Below, piece after piece: positions 19,019 through 59,742 of a stretch of 64,000 bases of DNA (position 1 is the first letter of the stretch; every line of letters begins with the position of its first letter). The notes beneath the pieces were generated by a model. That model saw only the letters and a program-made list of their open reading frames with translations. It did not search any database and had not been told where the DNA came from. Origin of the DNA: Ctena decussata (lineage: Eukaryota > Mollusca > Bivalvia > Lucinida > Lucinidae); contig OZ022501.1 of NCBI GenBank assembly GCA_963989385.1, positions 85,854,979 to 85,918,978 on the forward strand. Direction: 5' to 3'. The position numbers and the translations under genes were made by a program.

Positions 19019-19190
19019 TTTTTCACTGAAATTTCACTGAAATTTTATTTCACTGAAATTTCAGTGAAATTCTGTTGACCATTGAAATTTCACTGAAATT
19101 TCAGTGAAATTTCAGTGAAAATAATGGTTTCACCGTAATTCAGTGATATTTCAGTGAAATTTCACTGAAATTTCATCAACTTTTTCAGTA
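19019..19190. repeat. CACTGAAAT short-unit array
   Basis: Same words as 4052-4480 (TTTCACTGAAATTTCAG on both strands), shorter block. Confidence 0.8.
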
Positions 19191-19194
19191 GGGA

Positions 19195-19400
19195 GGTTAT
19201 GTTGCAGAATGTTGTGGGTTCAAATTTCATGCTTTCTGACAGCCAGTGACTGGAAAACTTTCTCTGTCAACACAGCATTAGATGGCTACCTTTTTCAGGA
19301 AAGGATAAGGCAGCAAAAGGGCAGTGATAGGCTAGGTCTTTTACATGATGTTCCCAAGATTTGATGGGCCTGTAACCCCCATGGCCCTTACAGGCACTAG
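19195..19400 (+). mobile_element. SINE-5 body fragment
   Basis: Shares the body ACTGGAAAACT...CTGTCAA...CAGC, TGGCTACCT, GGAAAGGATAAG with the SINE at 63797-64000. The tRNA-like head is eroded to GTTGTGGGTTCAAATTTC. Confidence 0.5.
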
Positions 19401-19878
19401 ACATAGGACTGAGTGAGTGACTGAATTCGAGTTACTGAATAATGTCTCACCAACACATACGTAATATGCAGATGGGACCTCAGTTAAAGTTGCATCTGAA
19501 AGACTGGAGAAGCGGAGGGTTGAATCTCGACCCCTGGATTGGTACTCTTGCAACTAATCACTTCTTCACTACGACTGCTCCTATCTTTTATATTACTATA
19601 TGACCATGATGTAATAACAAACATTTGTGCAAGGTAGTAGTGAGGCATATAGCTCGTAGGGCTGGAAATTTCTTAAATTGTCACTCGTCCTGCGTCACTA
19701 GATGCATAGTGAAAGTAATGTTACCTTGGCAGTACTGAGAAATTCTACACGTCCTGTAGCTTGAGGCACTCGACATGGCGAGCGGATGAGTGGATTTTTC
19801 CAGCCCTGGCTCAGCAAACAATGCTGACACTGTCTGAGATAGAGCTACACTGTTTATTCTGACACTTCTGTTCCAACA

Positions 19879-20320
19879 CTTATGAGCAGCCCTGGTAGTT
19901 CAGTAGGTTAAATGCTGGCCTACTGATCTAGCTGTCCAGGGTTCGATCCCTAAATGCTAGGAGCGGCTGTAGCGCACTGGATAACACTCCAGACTACCAA
20001 TCCAGGGGTTGCAAGTTCGATCCCCCGCTAATCTCCGGTCTTTCGGATGAGACTTTAAACCGAGGTCCCGTCTCCATATGACCTCGTTGTTGGTGGGACG
20101 TAAATAAACCCGAGTTCACTCACTCACTCACTCACTCGATCGCCGCTGGATGTGGGAATCTTTTCAACCATAAACGAGGTTCCATTGCACACACAAGACG
20201 ATAGGAGGGTGACAATGAAAGGCTGTCACACAGCCTTTCATTATCACCCTCCCATCATCTTGATATTACTGAAATACTGTTGACAAGGCCATAAAATCCA
20301 TCCATCCATCCAATACTTAT
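19879..20320 (+). mobile_element. SINE-1 copy, split by SINE-2
   Basis: Head CCTGGTAGTTCAGTAGGTTA and box B GGGTTCGATCCC (19879-19955), then an inserted SINE-2 (about 19960-20150), then the SINE-1 body: TCTTTTCAACCATAAACGAG, GCCTTTCATTATCACCC, ACTGAAATACTGTTGA and a CCATCCATCC tail. The body also contains an extra inverted piece GAAAGGCTGT / ACAGCCTTTC at about 20215-20242. Confidence 0.65.
19960..20150 (+). mobile_element. SINE-2 (tRNA-derived), nested in SINE-1
   Basis: Head GGAGCGGCTGTAGCGCACTG and box B AGTTCGATCCCC. The body has GGTCTTTCGGATGAGACTTT and AAACCGAGGTC and ends in a (CACT)n tail. A sister copy lies at 51728-51895. Confidence 0.7.
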
Positions 20321-20394
20321 GGTAATTATCATAACCCTAAGGTGACTCTCGGGTACACATTTATAAGGAGCAACTCGGCATTTTCATTTTAGCC

Positions 20395-20575
20395 TCCCTC
20401 CCCAATGGGGTCAATCTAGAGGACCTGGGTTTGAGCCCCTCTTGAGGAAAGAATCTTTCCTACCGTAAACAGGGTCCATTGAACACAGCCTTTCATTATC
20501 ACCCTTCCATTGTCCTGATATGACTGAAATACTGTTGAAAAGGACGTAAAATTGCATGTCATCCATCCATCTATT
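20395..20575 (+). mobile_element. SINE-1 fragment
   Basis: Retains GGTTTGAGCCCC (degenerate box B), GCCTTTCATTATCACCC, ACTGAAATACTGTTGA and a CCATCCATC tail. The 5' head is lost. Confidence 0.6.
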
Positions 20576-20579
20576 CCAA

Positions 20580-21060
20580 TGGGGGTCAAGTCTTAAAGGA
20601 AAGAATTTGCTCCCACAGGAGGAAATTCTTTTCTACATGGCTCAATGGTCAGTCAAGGAAGCCTGATGAAAATTTCAAAAGGGGAGTTAAATAAGATTGA
20701 TTATCAGGGAAATTGTGAGATAGTAAAACATTTATCTGAAGAATTTGAAAATCAAGAAATGAAATGACATGTTTATTGAAATTTGAAACAGTACATAGTT
20801 TAATTATGAGTCAAAGAATATTTTACATGTCAGCTCAGTTTGTGATACAATAGTAATTGTATCAAAGTTCATTTGAAATAACTATCAATCATCTGCAATA
20901 GCTGTACTCGTTTCCTTCACATTTTCCTCACCGCTGAGGTCAGGTGAGGAGTCTAGTGTTTGCTTTAGACCTTTGATACTTCAGATCCACAAGTACCAGA
21001 AAAGGATCGACACAGACACAGTCTAAAATGTAGAGTCACTAAGGGCCTTTTCTAAAGAAA
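20580..21060. other. unassigned stretch
   Basis: Contains a short H6-like piece (about 20590-20640, GAAAGAATTTGCTCCCACAG). Otherwise no recognised feature. Confidence 0.4.
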
Positions 21061-21061
21061 G

Positions 21062-21170
21062 CCCAGGAGGCACACAATGTTGACTCAACATTGATTCAAC
21101 ATCATTACGTTGAATCAACGTCAGTTGAGGTCAAATTCTATTTGGTGACCCCACATGCCATTTGAGTGAG
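21062..21170. repeat. palindromic element of the CCCAG(N)GGCAC family
   Basis: Starts CCCAGGAGGCACACAATG, followed by reiterated GTTGATTCAAC / GTTGAATCAAC palindromes. Related to 59000-59116 and, by its termini, to 29632-29733 and 52414-52541. The right boundary is unclear. Confidence 0.55.
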
Positions 21171-21610
21171 AACATCCCATCTAAGTTCGCAAACAAGTCT
21201 AAACATCATGACAGAAAATGAGTGAAATGTTTAACATATTGATCTGATCCTCAGTTAAATTTGTTGCGAACAGTGTGAGGCTAGCTTTTTGTGAAGCTTA
21301 TACTTGTCCATCTTTGATTTTGGAAATGCTGTCAAGCCTGTGCCAAAACTATTTGAGTCCAGTCCCAGCTGATCTGAGACTGCTCTTCTGCAAACATATA
21401 TTGTAAGTGCTGATGACGATAGTATGGATATGGTACTGAGTTTTATCCTCACCTAAAATTAGCTGGCCATGCAGTGTTGGTGGCCTAAACTCACAGAGAT
21501 TATGTTTTCTAATACTGTGCAGACAGCTAGGAAAGTAACTGCCTTCTTTGCAACAATGTTTCCATCATATCAACATAAAAATAGGATGATAGTGAAAGGC
21601 TGTGTGCAGT
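21171..21610. other. unassigned stretch
   Basis: No repeat, RNA or coding signal recognised. Confidence 0.4.
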
Positions 21611-21615
21611 GGAAC

Positions 21616-21818
21616 CAGAGCTATAGATAAGAGGGGTATTTGATGATAATTGAGGGATAATTTTCTTTGTTTCTCATTGAAACCATATGTTGTGACCCCT
21701 CATCTGAACCGTCTCGTCGAGACGGTTCAGATGAGGGGTAACAACATATGTTTTTATCCAAAATTAACAAAAATTATCCCTAATTATCATCAAATACCCC
21801 CTTTTATCTAGGGCTCTG
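21616..21818. mobile_element. H1 hairpin element
   Basis: Near-perfect palindrome with CAGAGC / GCTCTG ends. Flanked by a perfect 8 bp direct repeat AGTGGAAC (21608-21615 and 21819-21826), longer than the 6 bp repeats at other copies. It inserted into a SINE-1-like word (CTGTGTGCAGTGGAACC). Confidence 0.85.
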
Positions 21819-21829
21819 AGTGGAACCAG

Positions 21830-22478
21830 TTTTAATACTATATAAGAATTCAGTCACATGCAGTAAGCCCTTTGCTCAGCTGACTGCCCTACCAAAGCTC
21901 TGGACTGGCATCTGAGAAATATATACATTGCTTAAAACTGTTTCAGTATGAAAAATATGGTGATAGGAACCAGACTGTTGGCTCTTTGGGTGTATTAGAT
22001 GCAATAAAATGCCAAATTGACTCTGGCATAATTTCTATATTATGACACAAAGTCTTGTCCGACTTCAAATTGTATCAAATTTTTCAGTCAGACCATAGGA
22101 ATCATTTTGTCATGGGAATGCTTCTATAAAAGCTTAATGTCTTGGCAGAAACAGAAATCAAACTCGAGAATCCTTGTTTGTATCGCTGCCATTTAAAAAT
22201 CTGAACTTGTTTGAAGCTTACTCTCAGGTGAGCTATGGGCCATCATTGCCCCCATGTTCTACCTGTTGTGCCAATTGTGTGCATAAAAATAAAATACAAT
22301 GTCTTTTGTCTAGAATTTCATCAGCGTATCTTCATGTACCTACTAAATTGAATTTTAATGAGCAATTGAGCATGCTGATTTTGTGGTTGAGGAGATTTAC
22401 TCCCAGGATTTACTCAAGGGTCTCTTCATTTTGATGCAATTTAGTCCTTAGATTCAGGATTTATACAACTTCTAAAGT
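21830..22478. other. unassigned stretch
   Basis: A short frame at about 22174-22227 ends at CTCAG|GTGAGC, a fair donor, but has no homology and no acceptor, so it is not called as an exon. Confidence 0.35.
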
Positions 22479-22484
22479 ACATGT

Positions 22485-22691
22485 CAGAGCCCTAGATTAG
22501 AGGGAGTATTTAATTGGTGATAATTAGGGATAATTTTTGTTAATTCTGGATAAAAACATATGTTGTGACCCCTCATCTGAACCGTCTCGATGAGACAGTT
22601 CAGATGAGGGGTCACAACATATGGTTTCAATGAGAAATAAAGAAAATTATCCCTCAATTATCATCAAATACCCCTCTTATCTAGGGCTTTG
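22485..22691. mobile_element. H1 hairpin element
   Basis: Same family as 270-472. Flanked by 6 bp direct repeats ACATGT (22479-22484 and 22692-22697). Confidence 0.85.
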
Positions 22692-22699
22692 ACATGTAC

Positions 22700-23365
22700 T
22701 TGGTTGAATTACTAATTGGCTTTCTACATTTTGCTTTGTTTTAAAAGTGCAGTGTTGCTATTGACATCAAATATTTTAACAGTTTAACATGATCTTTTCC
22801 TGGTTATGCGTTATACTTCTCAATGGAACAAAAACTGATTGCCTCTTTCAGTTTCAACAGTTCTGTTGGTCCTCAGTTAAGTAATATGGTATAAATATCA
22901 CTTTTTTTGATACCTCACCTTGCAGTCTTGGTGAAATACATTCTGGTACATGCTTAAAGTCAATATGTTTTCTTGCAAGAATGTTAAACACAAAAGAAAA
23001 AATACAACCCCTCCCCCCCCCCCCCCAAAAAAAAAAAAAAAAAAGATGCTTGACTTTGTGCAATCAAAAGAGACTCAGTTTATCCTATGTGACCTTTCTT
23101 GTCTAAAACACCAGCTCATTATAAGCTGCCTCATCTGAACCTATGCATTTTGCAAATTCAACTACATGCACATGTGTTCTCATTTTTGGTGCTTTAAGTG
23201 CTTTAAAGATGCTACAAAACTGTCACAATGGAGATTTCTAGTGGGATGACTAATTTAATGCATGAATTTCCTTAAAAAATGTCTGTCTGACTGAAAAGTC
23301 AGTCCACTCAATCTGTTTATGTTCAGTTTCCCTGTATGATTGTTTTCATGCCTCCAACTTAAAGG
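22700..23365. other. unassigned stretch
   Basis: Contains a C-run/A-run junction (about 23011-23044). No gene recognised. Confidence 0.4.
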
Positions 23366-23370
23366 AAATT

Positions 23371-23575
23371 TAGATGGACTGATGGATGACTTGCGATTTT
23401 ATGTCCTTTTTAACAGTATTTCAGTCATAGGATGATGGTTGGGTGATAATGAAAGGCTGTGTGCAATGGAACCCCGTTTATGATTGAAAAGATCCATGCC
23501 TACAGCAGGGCTCGAACCCGGGACCACTAGAGCAGCAGGCCAGAGCGCTTAACCTACAGAGCCACCAGGGCTCCT
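23371..23575 (-). mobile_element. SINE-1, minus orientation, uninterrupted
   Basis: On the minus strand: head GGTGGCTCTGTAGGTTAAGC, box B GGGTTCGAGCCC, body TCTTTTCAATCATAAACGGG and GCCTTTCATTATC, then ACTGAAATACTGTTAAAAAG. It is the reference empty-site copy for the hAT insertion at 1317-1812. Confidence 0.75.
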
Positions 23576-23579
23576 AAAG

Positions 23580-26060
23580 GAAGTTAAGGGGTAATGTTAG
23601 TTTGCACCTGTCCATCCCCCTGTCCACCACCAGACTAAGTACATTGCTCCTTAACACTGTTTTGGAAGCTGTGAAAATCAAGAACCTCTTGTTCTGTGAC
23701 CCTGAAATTTTAAAAACATGGTCAGCTACTTTTTCAAGTACATGTACATGAAAAATAAGCTGACCATGTTTTTTTTCTCCATCGGTCTTGTTTGACTCAA
23801 CTGCTGTCAGAGGTTGCAAATCCCTTTTCCAGCTCAAGCATTTTTATTATTCCCCTGGCAAAGTATATCGAGGGGTATATAATTTTCATCTTCCAATTCT
23901 GTTTGCCTGCGTATTCACTTTGTCCATCTGTCCATCTGTTATAATCCTGTCCATCCATCCATGAACATTTGCATTAAAGTGTTGTACTTGTATTTGCATT
24001 CATTTCTTATATTTCTCTAGTCCTTTGATAGAACCTTCTGATATGTGATTAGATTTACATCTTGGTAAATCTTACAGTGCAGTTAATATCAGCTGGATGC
24101 TAGTCTTCTGACGTAAAATCAAGGCTACAGACTTTTTTAAACATGTATGTTAAAATTTTGTGTTGGAATCCAGATTCTGCCAGCTGGCGACTGCCAGAGT
24201 AGGTTATAAGGTCACTTCAGATGAGCTGAGCTGTTCAGGAACAGTTTGTGTTTTTCTTAAATTTTGTTTATTACAATATATATCTGTCTTCTTTATTTAT
24301 TCATTCATAACAAATTTTTGGGTGGCAACCAAAATTTACTACACTAATGTCATTTGTTATGACCGTATATATTAAACTGTGGTAACATTGTACGTCATTA
24401 AAGGTCCCCTGCCAATCAAAACCTTACCTTTCACACATCTATAGATTCTGTAAAGATTGAAGCGCCTAGGGCCTCAAAATGATTATGATCGTGTTTCTAT
24501 TATCTATCATCTATTGGTTTGATACTGTTATTATCTTGTCACATATCCCATATTGGTTAATATTTCTTTCTATTGCATGCCAAGATTTTCAAGATAACTT
24601 CATCAGACGTCTATTTCACACCTACGTACAACTCTATTCCCACTGTTGTGCCGCAGGACATAAGAAAAGTTTACTATTTTTACCGTCTTATACTGAATCA
24701 CAGAAATTTTTCCCCCATTTATCCCCCTAAGGTCAAAAAAAGCCACAATAAATATTCGTAACGAGAATAAAGACAGATACATGACATTTAGGTACGTGAC
24801 AGGCAGGTCGACTGTGACTTCCGTTAATGAGTTTGTCTTCCTTACTTGTTCACTGTGATTGTATTGTGCATATTGCGTTGAAACTTTGTGACTTGACATT
24901 TATTTCTCACTGGAATTCTGAGAGACGTATTATAGACTATTAAATGTACTGAGAGGAAATTCAGTCCCAAGGAAAAAACTGAAGCAGCCATAAAAGCAGA
25001 CAATATTTTTTTTCTGCTTTTAATAGGATTTCATTCATAAATGTGATTATGTAACAGCGGCTGGACATTGTTCAATTTAACCCATTGCATTCTGGGTATT
25101 TTTTTGTCGTCTGCTGAAATTGTCGTCTGCATCAAAAAACAAAAATATTTTGACAATATTGGTCTAACTAACTCTTGTAGAAATGATGTCTTATTTTGAG
25201 GCAGCAAACAGTTTGGGTCTCAGACCAGGCCCCACGTTTGGATCCAGACTGTTTGCCCAGATACCCCTAGAGGGGTATCCTGATTGGAATGGGTTAATCA
25301 AAATTCAGAGCTCCAGATAAGGATGTATTTGACGATAATTCCAGTATTTTTGTTTTATTATTGCAAACACTTAAGTTGAGGCCCCCTCATTAAAATTACC
25401 TGAGAGAGATGCCATGGGTTCAAAATTAGGGGCCACAACATAAGTTTTCATAGAGAATGGATCGAAATTATATGTGAAATGTCATAAAAACTTAACTGGT
25501 ACTTTTAACAATTATTAAGATTTAAAACTAATTTTATGAACATTGAGGCAAAATTGAGAATTTTATCAAATCATAAAATGATTGTACTTTTATGGAAAAA
25601 AAGGACACTTTTGTCTTGGAAAATATTAAATATTGATTTGTTGGGAGTGACATCTTTTTTTAATTTAATCCAATTGATTTTTGATCACACCTTGATTCTG
25701 TGTTGATGTCTGTGGTTTCGGATAAAAAATATAAATAAAATATTGGTGCAAACTTGCTTTAGCAGATAGAGTAGTCCTAGATAAGACTGCTTTTAAAAGA
25801 ACAGTCTGATCAGGGTCTGCAGTATTTGCTATTCTCTGTGATATTTTGGACTTTATAATAATGGAGGTCTATAGTATAAGAAATTAGCCTATTCAAAGTT
25901 TTAGGTTAATTACTGTTTTTGTTAAATGTCCTACTATTTGAGTTATTTACCACAAAAATTCTAAAAAGTTGGGACACCTAAAATATAGTTACCACCATTG
26001 TCCAAAAAAAATGAAACAGTTCCATTTTACAATGCAGTAATACATCAAAAAATGAATATG
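23580..26060. other. intergenic stretch with no gene recognised
   Basis: Holds a degenerate H1-like piece at about 25310-25460 (CAGAGCTCCAGATAAGGATG at the left) and a short CCATCTGTCCATCTG stretch near 23928. Minor inverted words at about 25225-25285. Frames around 24479-24900 are open on both strands but show no domain. No PX-domain exon for the kinase was seen here. Confidence 0.4.
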
Positions 26061-26064
26061 AAAT

Positions 26065-26134
26065 GGCAAACAGTGTTGCCCCTGATCAGACTGCTCCTTT
26101 TGGGAGCAGTCTGATCTGGGTTTACACTGTTTGC
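26065..26134. repeat. H4 mini-hairpin
   Basis: Palindrome GGCAAACAGTGTTG ... GATCAGACTGCTCC / GGAGCAGTCTGATC ... CACTGTTTGC, about 200 bp upstream of the proposed kinase TATA box. Confidence 0.8.
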
Positions 26135-26330
26135 TCAGACCTATATGCCCTAATATTTAGATTTTTACGGTATTTACCATATACTTCAAGTTGTGGGAGT
26201 TGTCACAGCTTGTTGCTTTGACAACCCAAAATAACTGCAAAATTATTTGCATTCCAGTTGACCTTATGGCATTAGATGACATTTGTTTCTTTAGATCGTA
26301 AAGCACAGCTGATCGCAGCTGATAATAGTT

Positions 26331-26337
26331 TATAAAG
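26331..26337 (+). promoter_or_regulatory. candidate TATA box of the kinase first exon
   Basis: TATAAAG preceded by GATAATAGTT, in a non-repetitive segment 324 bp upstream of the proposed ATG at 26655. If used, transcription would begin near 26360. Position relative to the exon and lack of repeats are the only support. Confidence 0.35.
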
Positions 26338-26528
26338 TGACGAAAAAGAATGTTTACAAGTCATACGTATACAGTATATTAGGTGCGGCATATTTATTGA
26401 CTTATCACTCAGTATAGTGAGACACTTAATATCGAGTAAGACGTGAGTGAAAGAGGACACCGTACTAACACTACCGTTGAACCTTGTCATTCTAGTTATG
26501 TCATATTCTACGTTATTAGTAGGAAAAA

Positions 26529-26624
26529 ATGGCGATGATTGGTAGAAGTTGTGAACAACATTCTATACTCAGGAAAGTTGAAAAATCATATTTATGGACT
26601 AACTTTAAAGATACTGTTATTTGA
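26529..26624 (+). CDS. possible uORF in the kinase 5' leader
   Basis: ATG in a good context (AAAAAATGG) opens 31 codons (MAMIGRSCEQ ... KDTVI) to a TGA at 26622, ending 30 bases before the proposed kinase ATG. If the leader is as inferred, most scanning ribosomes would meet this frame first. No homology is claimed. Confidence 0.3.
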   Translation: MAMIGRSCEQHSILRKVEKSYLWTNFKDTVI

Positions 26625-26654
26625 TGGTGAGTGGGTTAGAGTGTGGTGAGATAC

Positions 26655-56936
<30,282 letters not shown>

Positions 56937-57082
56937 GGGTAGAGAAGACGACTAGTCATCATATCAAATGCGCAGTATGCCAAGTACGGAACAGTGCTAG
57001 TCATTGGTAGCTTCTGTGCACACATGATGTTCTCCTTAATCAGAAATACTTAAATAATTGAGAGGTGTTACACAAAATTACA

Positions 57083-57553
57083 GGGTCCAGTTGTTCATAG
57101 CATCATTAGCTTAACAAAGTTGTTAGTCGAGGATTTGTTAAGTCTTACAGTACTCAAAAAATCGATTGTGATAATATTTTTTTGCTGAAAAACTGCAAGG
57201 AGCAAAAGCTCCTTACATTCTGTCGGCAAAAAATGGCAGTGTTTTTACATACAATATGTTGGAAAATTTAACTTCTCGTTAACTAACAAGGTTGTTAGTT
57301 TTGAACAACCAGGGTCCGGTTGTTCAAAACTAATGACGTCGTTAGTTAACGAGACGATAAAATTTCAAACGTTAATATCTCAAATATGGCAATATTTTTT
57401 GTTGAAAAAATGTGAGAAGCTTTTGCATTGCAAAAGCTTTTCACATTTTTTCAACAAAAAATATCAATGCATTTGGTAATAGTCATAAAACACTTAACGA
57501 ATTGACCTCTTAACCAGCTCGTTAGACTAACGATGCTTTGAGCAACTGGACCC
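57083..57553. mobile_element. two H2 hairpin elements in tandem, in the kinase 3' flank
   Basis: Copies at about 57083-57317 and 57312-57553 share the junction GGGTCC. Each has a full hairpin with CTAACGATG / CATTAG-type ends and AAGCTTTTGCATTGC or GGAGCAAAAGCTCC core. They begin about 147 bp after the stop codon, so they may lie in the 3' UTR. Confidence 0.8.
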
Positions 57554-57645
57554 TGGCCAAGAGCACCAATTAAGCAAGAATTTTAGGAGTGACAGTTATG
57601 TCAAATTGGAAGTTCTTACATATGGTATTTATGAAAAATAATGAA

Positions 57646-57651
57646 AATAAA
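57646..57651 (+). terminator. candidate polyadenylation signal of the kinase
   Basis: AATAAA about 710 bp after the stop codon, the first canonical hexamer noticed after the coding end. The region is AT-rich, so this is weak. If used, the 3' UTR includes both H2 hairpins. Confidence 0.25.
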
Positions 57652-57659
57652 ATGAAAAT

Positions 57660-58610
57660 CATATTACTCCACTTAAACAAATATTGTGAATTTCATTATA
57701 ACTGCCTCAAGAATGGGGTTATATGGGATGCCCTCATGTTATATTTGGGAAATAAAAATTGATTTTAATATCCAAATACAACACATGTTACAGTGGGGAA
57801 ATAAAAACTGAAAATGAATATTCATTTTTAATATCCAAATATGTTGTAATATTTACTGCATTGGAAATGTATGCTAGGTTATAACATTAGGGAACACAAG
57901 CTAATTTGATGACATTTTATTAAATTTGCATGGTTCTGATTAAGGAGACTGTCAGGTGTGTTTCGTGTTGTTCAAAACTAAATTAGTGAAAAGGGACTCT
58001 TATTGAGAACAAGAGCTCAAATGTTACACAGTGAAACCGGTACTTATGTGAATGCCATGTGAAAACTCCAGAAAGAATGGTTGTTATACAGAGGTGGCTG
58101 CTATGGAGGGATAAAAGTATAGAACTGTATCAAACAAATCTCTTAAAAGCATGCCAATCAGGGCACAGTTACAAGGTATGAAAAGGGAGTCTTTATATAA
58201 TGATTATAAGCTACTTTCTGATATTTCTCAATAAATACATATTTGGTTCAATATAAAGATCTCTTAAAACCGCCTTGCTTGTATGTTCTGAAGAGGGTTA
58301 TACTGTATGCATTTAGGGAGAAATAACAGAAATTAACTAGAAATTATCTTTAAATATCCCTCTAATTTATAATCCTGATTAACTATGCAACTAGACAGTT
58401 GAACAAGTGACAGTCTGTGTAGATGACATATGAACTTGAGAACGAATGGCTGTTGAAAGAAAATAGTGTTGTATACTTTTCACTATGTTCTAAATATGCA
58501 ACAGCAGATAGTATTTCTCTATCTTTGATTGCTTGAGAATTGACAGTACAATAGATGGATTTTAGTGTTCAGGAAATACTGTGATTTGACATAGTGCCAA
58601 TGGGAAATGA
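57660..58610. other. kinase 3' flank, nothing recognised
   Basis: AT-rich, with several further AATAAA hexamers and no gene or repeat family assigned. Confidence 0.4.
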
Positions 58611-58615
58611 GAAAT

Positions 58616-58852
58616 GAACCCCGACACAACAAAACCAACCATGTGGTTGTGCGCCCAGTGCAGACTCTGATCAGCCTCGGCATTCGCCCAGTCTGATCAG
58701 AGTCTTCACTGCCCGCATGGAGGTAGCTTAGACCCTTAGCTACCCTTTGAGCATTTAGAGAAGGGTCTGATTAAACTGGGCGGATGTCCAGGCTGATCTG
58801 AGTCTGCACTGGGTGCACAACCACATTGTTGGTATTGTCGTGTCGTGGCTCA
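58616..58852. mobile_element. H3 hairpin element
   Basis: GAACCCCGACACAACAAAAC start and GTCGTGTCGTGGCTCA end. Confidence 0.85.
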
Positions 58853-58999
58853 AATATATCCTAATGTGTGTTTGAAGGACAACTGAATGGACTAGAGGTA
58901 AAATGTGAAACAGAATGAAATAGTTGTGAAAATTAATGTATGGAGTAATGAGGAATAAATGACAGACCATAGAACACAAGCTCCAAACGCGCAGATAAC

Positions 59000-59116
59000 A
59001 TTGATTCAGCATGTTGATTCAATGTCACGACTTTGAATCAATGTTGAGTTAATGTTGATTAAACATCATGACGTTGAATCAGCATTGATTAATCTGTGTT
59101 GTGTGCCTAGTGGGTT
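59000..59116. repeat. GTTGATTCAA palindromic repeat
   Basis: Reiterated TTGATTCA / TGAATCAA words with CATGACGTTGAATCA; the right end GTGTGCCTAGTGGG resembles the CCCAG-type terminus. Relative of 21062-21170. Confidence 0.6.
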
Positions 59117-59424
59117 ATTCCCTTGACCAGTGAAAATAATTAGAATAAATACAGTTTGAGAGTTATTGTCAAATGCAAAAAAAAAAAAATGGCCATGTAT
59201 ATGGTCGAGGGAAATAACTTACATGTTTCTCTAAATGATTTTGGATGGTTAACTGGATGTTAATTGGTTTTACTATTGCTGAGTGATGGCTTTTATGTGA
59301 CAAAGACTTTAGTATAGTACACATTAAGTGCCAAAAAGACTTACAACGATGGATATAGTGGTGTACAGTAATTGTAGTTGTGCAGAAACTTAGAATTTAT
59401 GCAAATTAGTTTAATTAATAGGCA

Positions 59425-59625
59425 GAGCTCCAGATATGAAGGGGTAACATGGGTAATTTGGGATAATTCTCCATATTTCTGCATAAAAACATACCTTGTG
59501 ACCCCTTATTAGACCGTCTCAGTGAGACGGTTCTAATGAGGGGTCACAATATATATTTTCTTTGAGAAATAAGAAAATTTATCCCAGAATTATTCTTGTT
59601 ACCCTTCTTATCTGGAGCTCTGAAT
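59425..59625. mobile_element. H1-related hairpin, divergent subfamily
   Basis: CAGAGCTCCAGATATGAAGG to CTTATCTGGAGCTCTG with a GACCGTCTCAGTGAGACGG core. Confidence 0.8.
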
Positions 59626-59742
59626 AGGATTAATTATATTTATAGTTTGCCCTCAAAAGTTTGAATAATAAGATTAATTGTATATATAGAGGTTGCCTCT
59701 AAAGTTAAATATGTTGAAAATATACACAGACATTACATAATA

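Noticed and set aside
19879..19960. Possible tRNA gene
   Set aside because: Box A and box B are present, but the acceptor stem does not pair and a SINE body follows; the same holds for 11421, 16945, 23371, 36022 and 63797.
22174..22227. Possible alternative kinase first exon ending at CAG|GTGAGC
   Set aside because: The frame does not supply the two-base remainder needed by exon 2, and no start or homology is evident.
24479..24899. Open frames on both strands around a phenylalanine-rich stretch, considered as a transposon or exon remnant
   Set aside because: No recognisable motif, no repeat partner in the window and no compatible splice sites.
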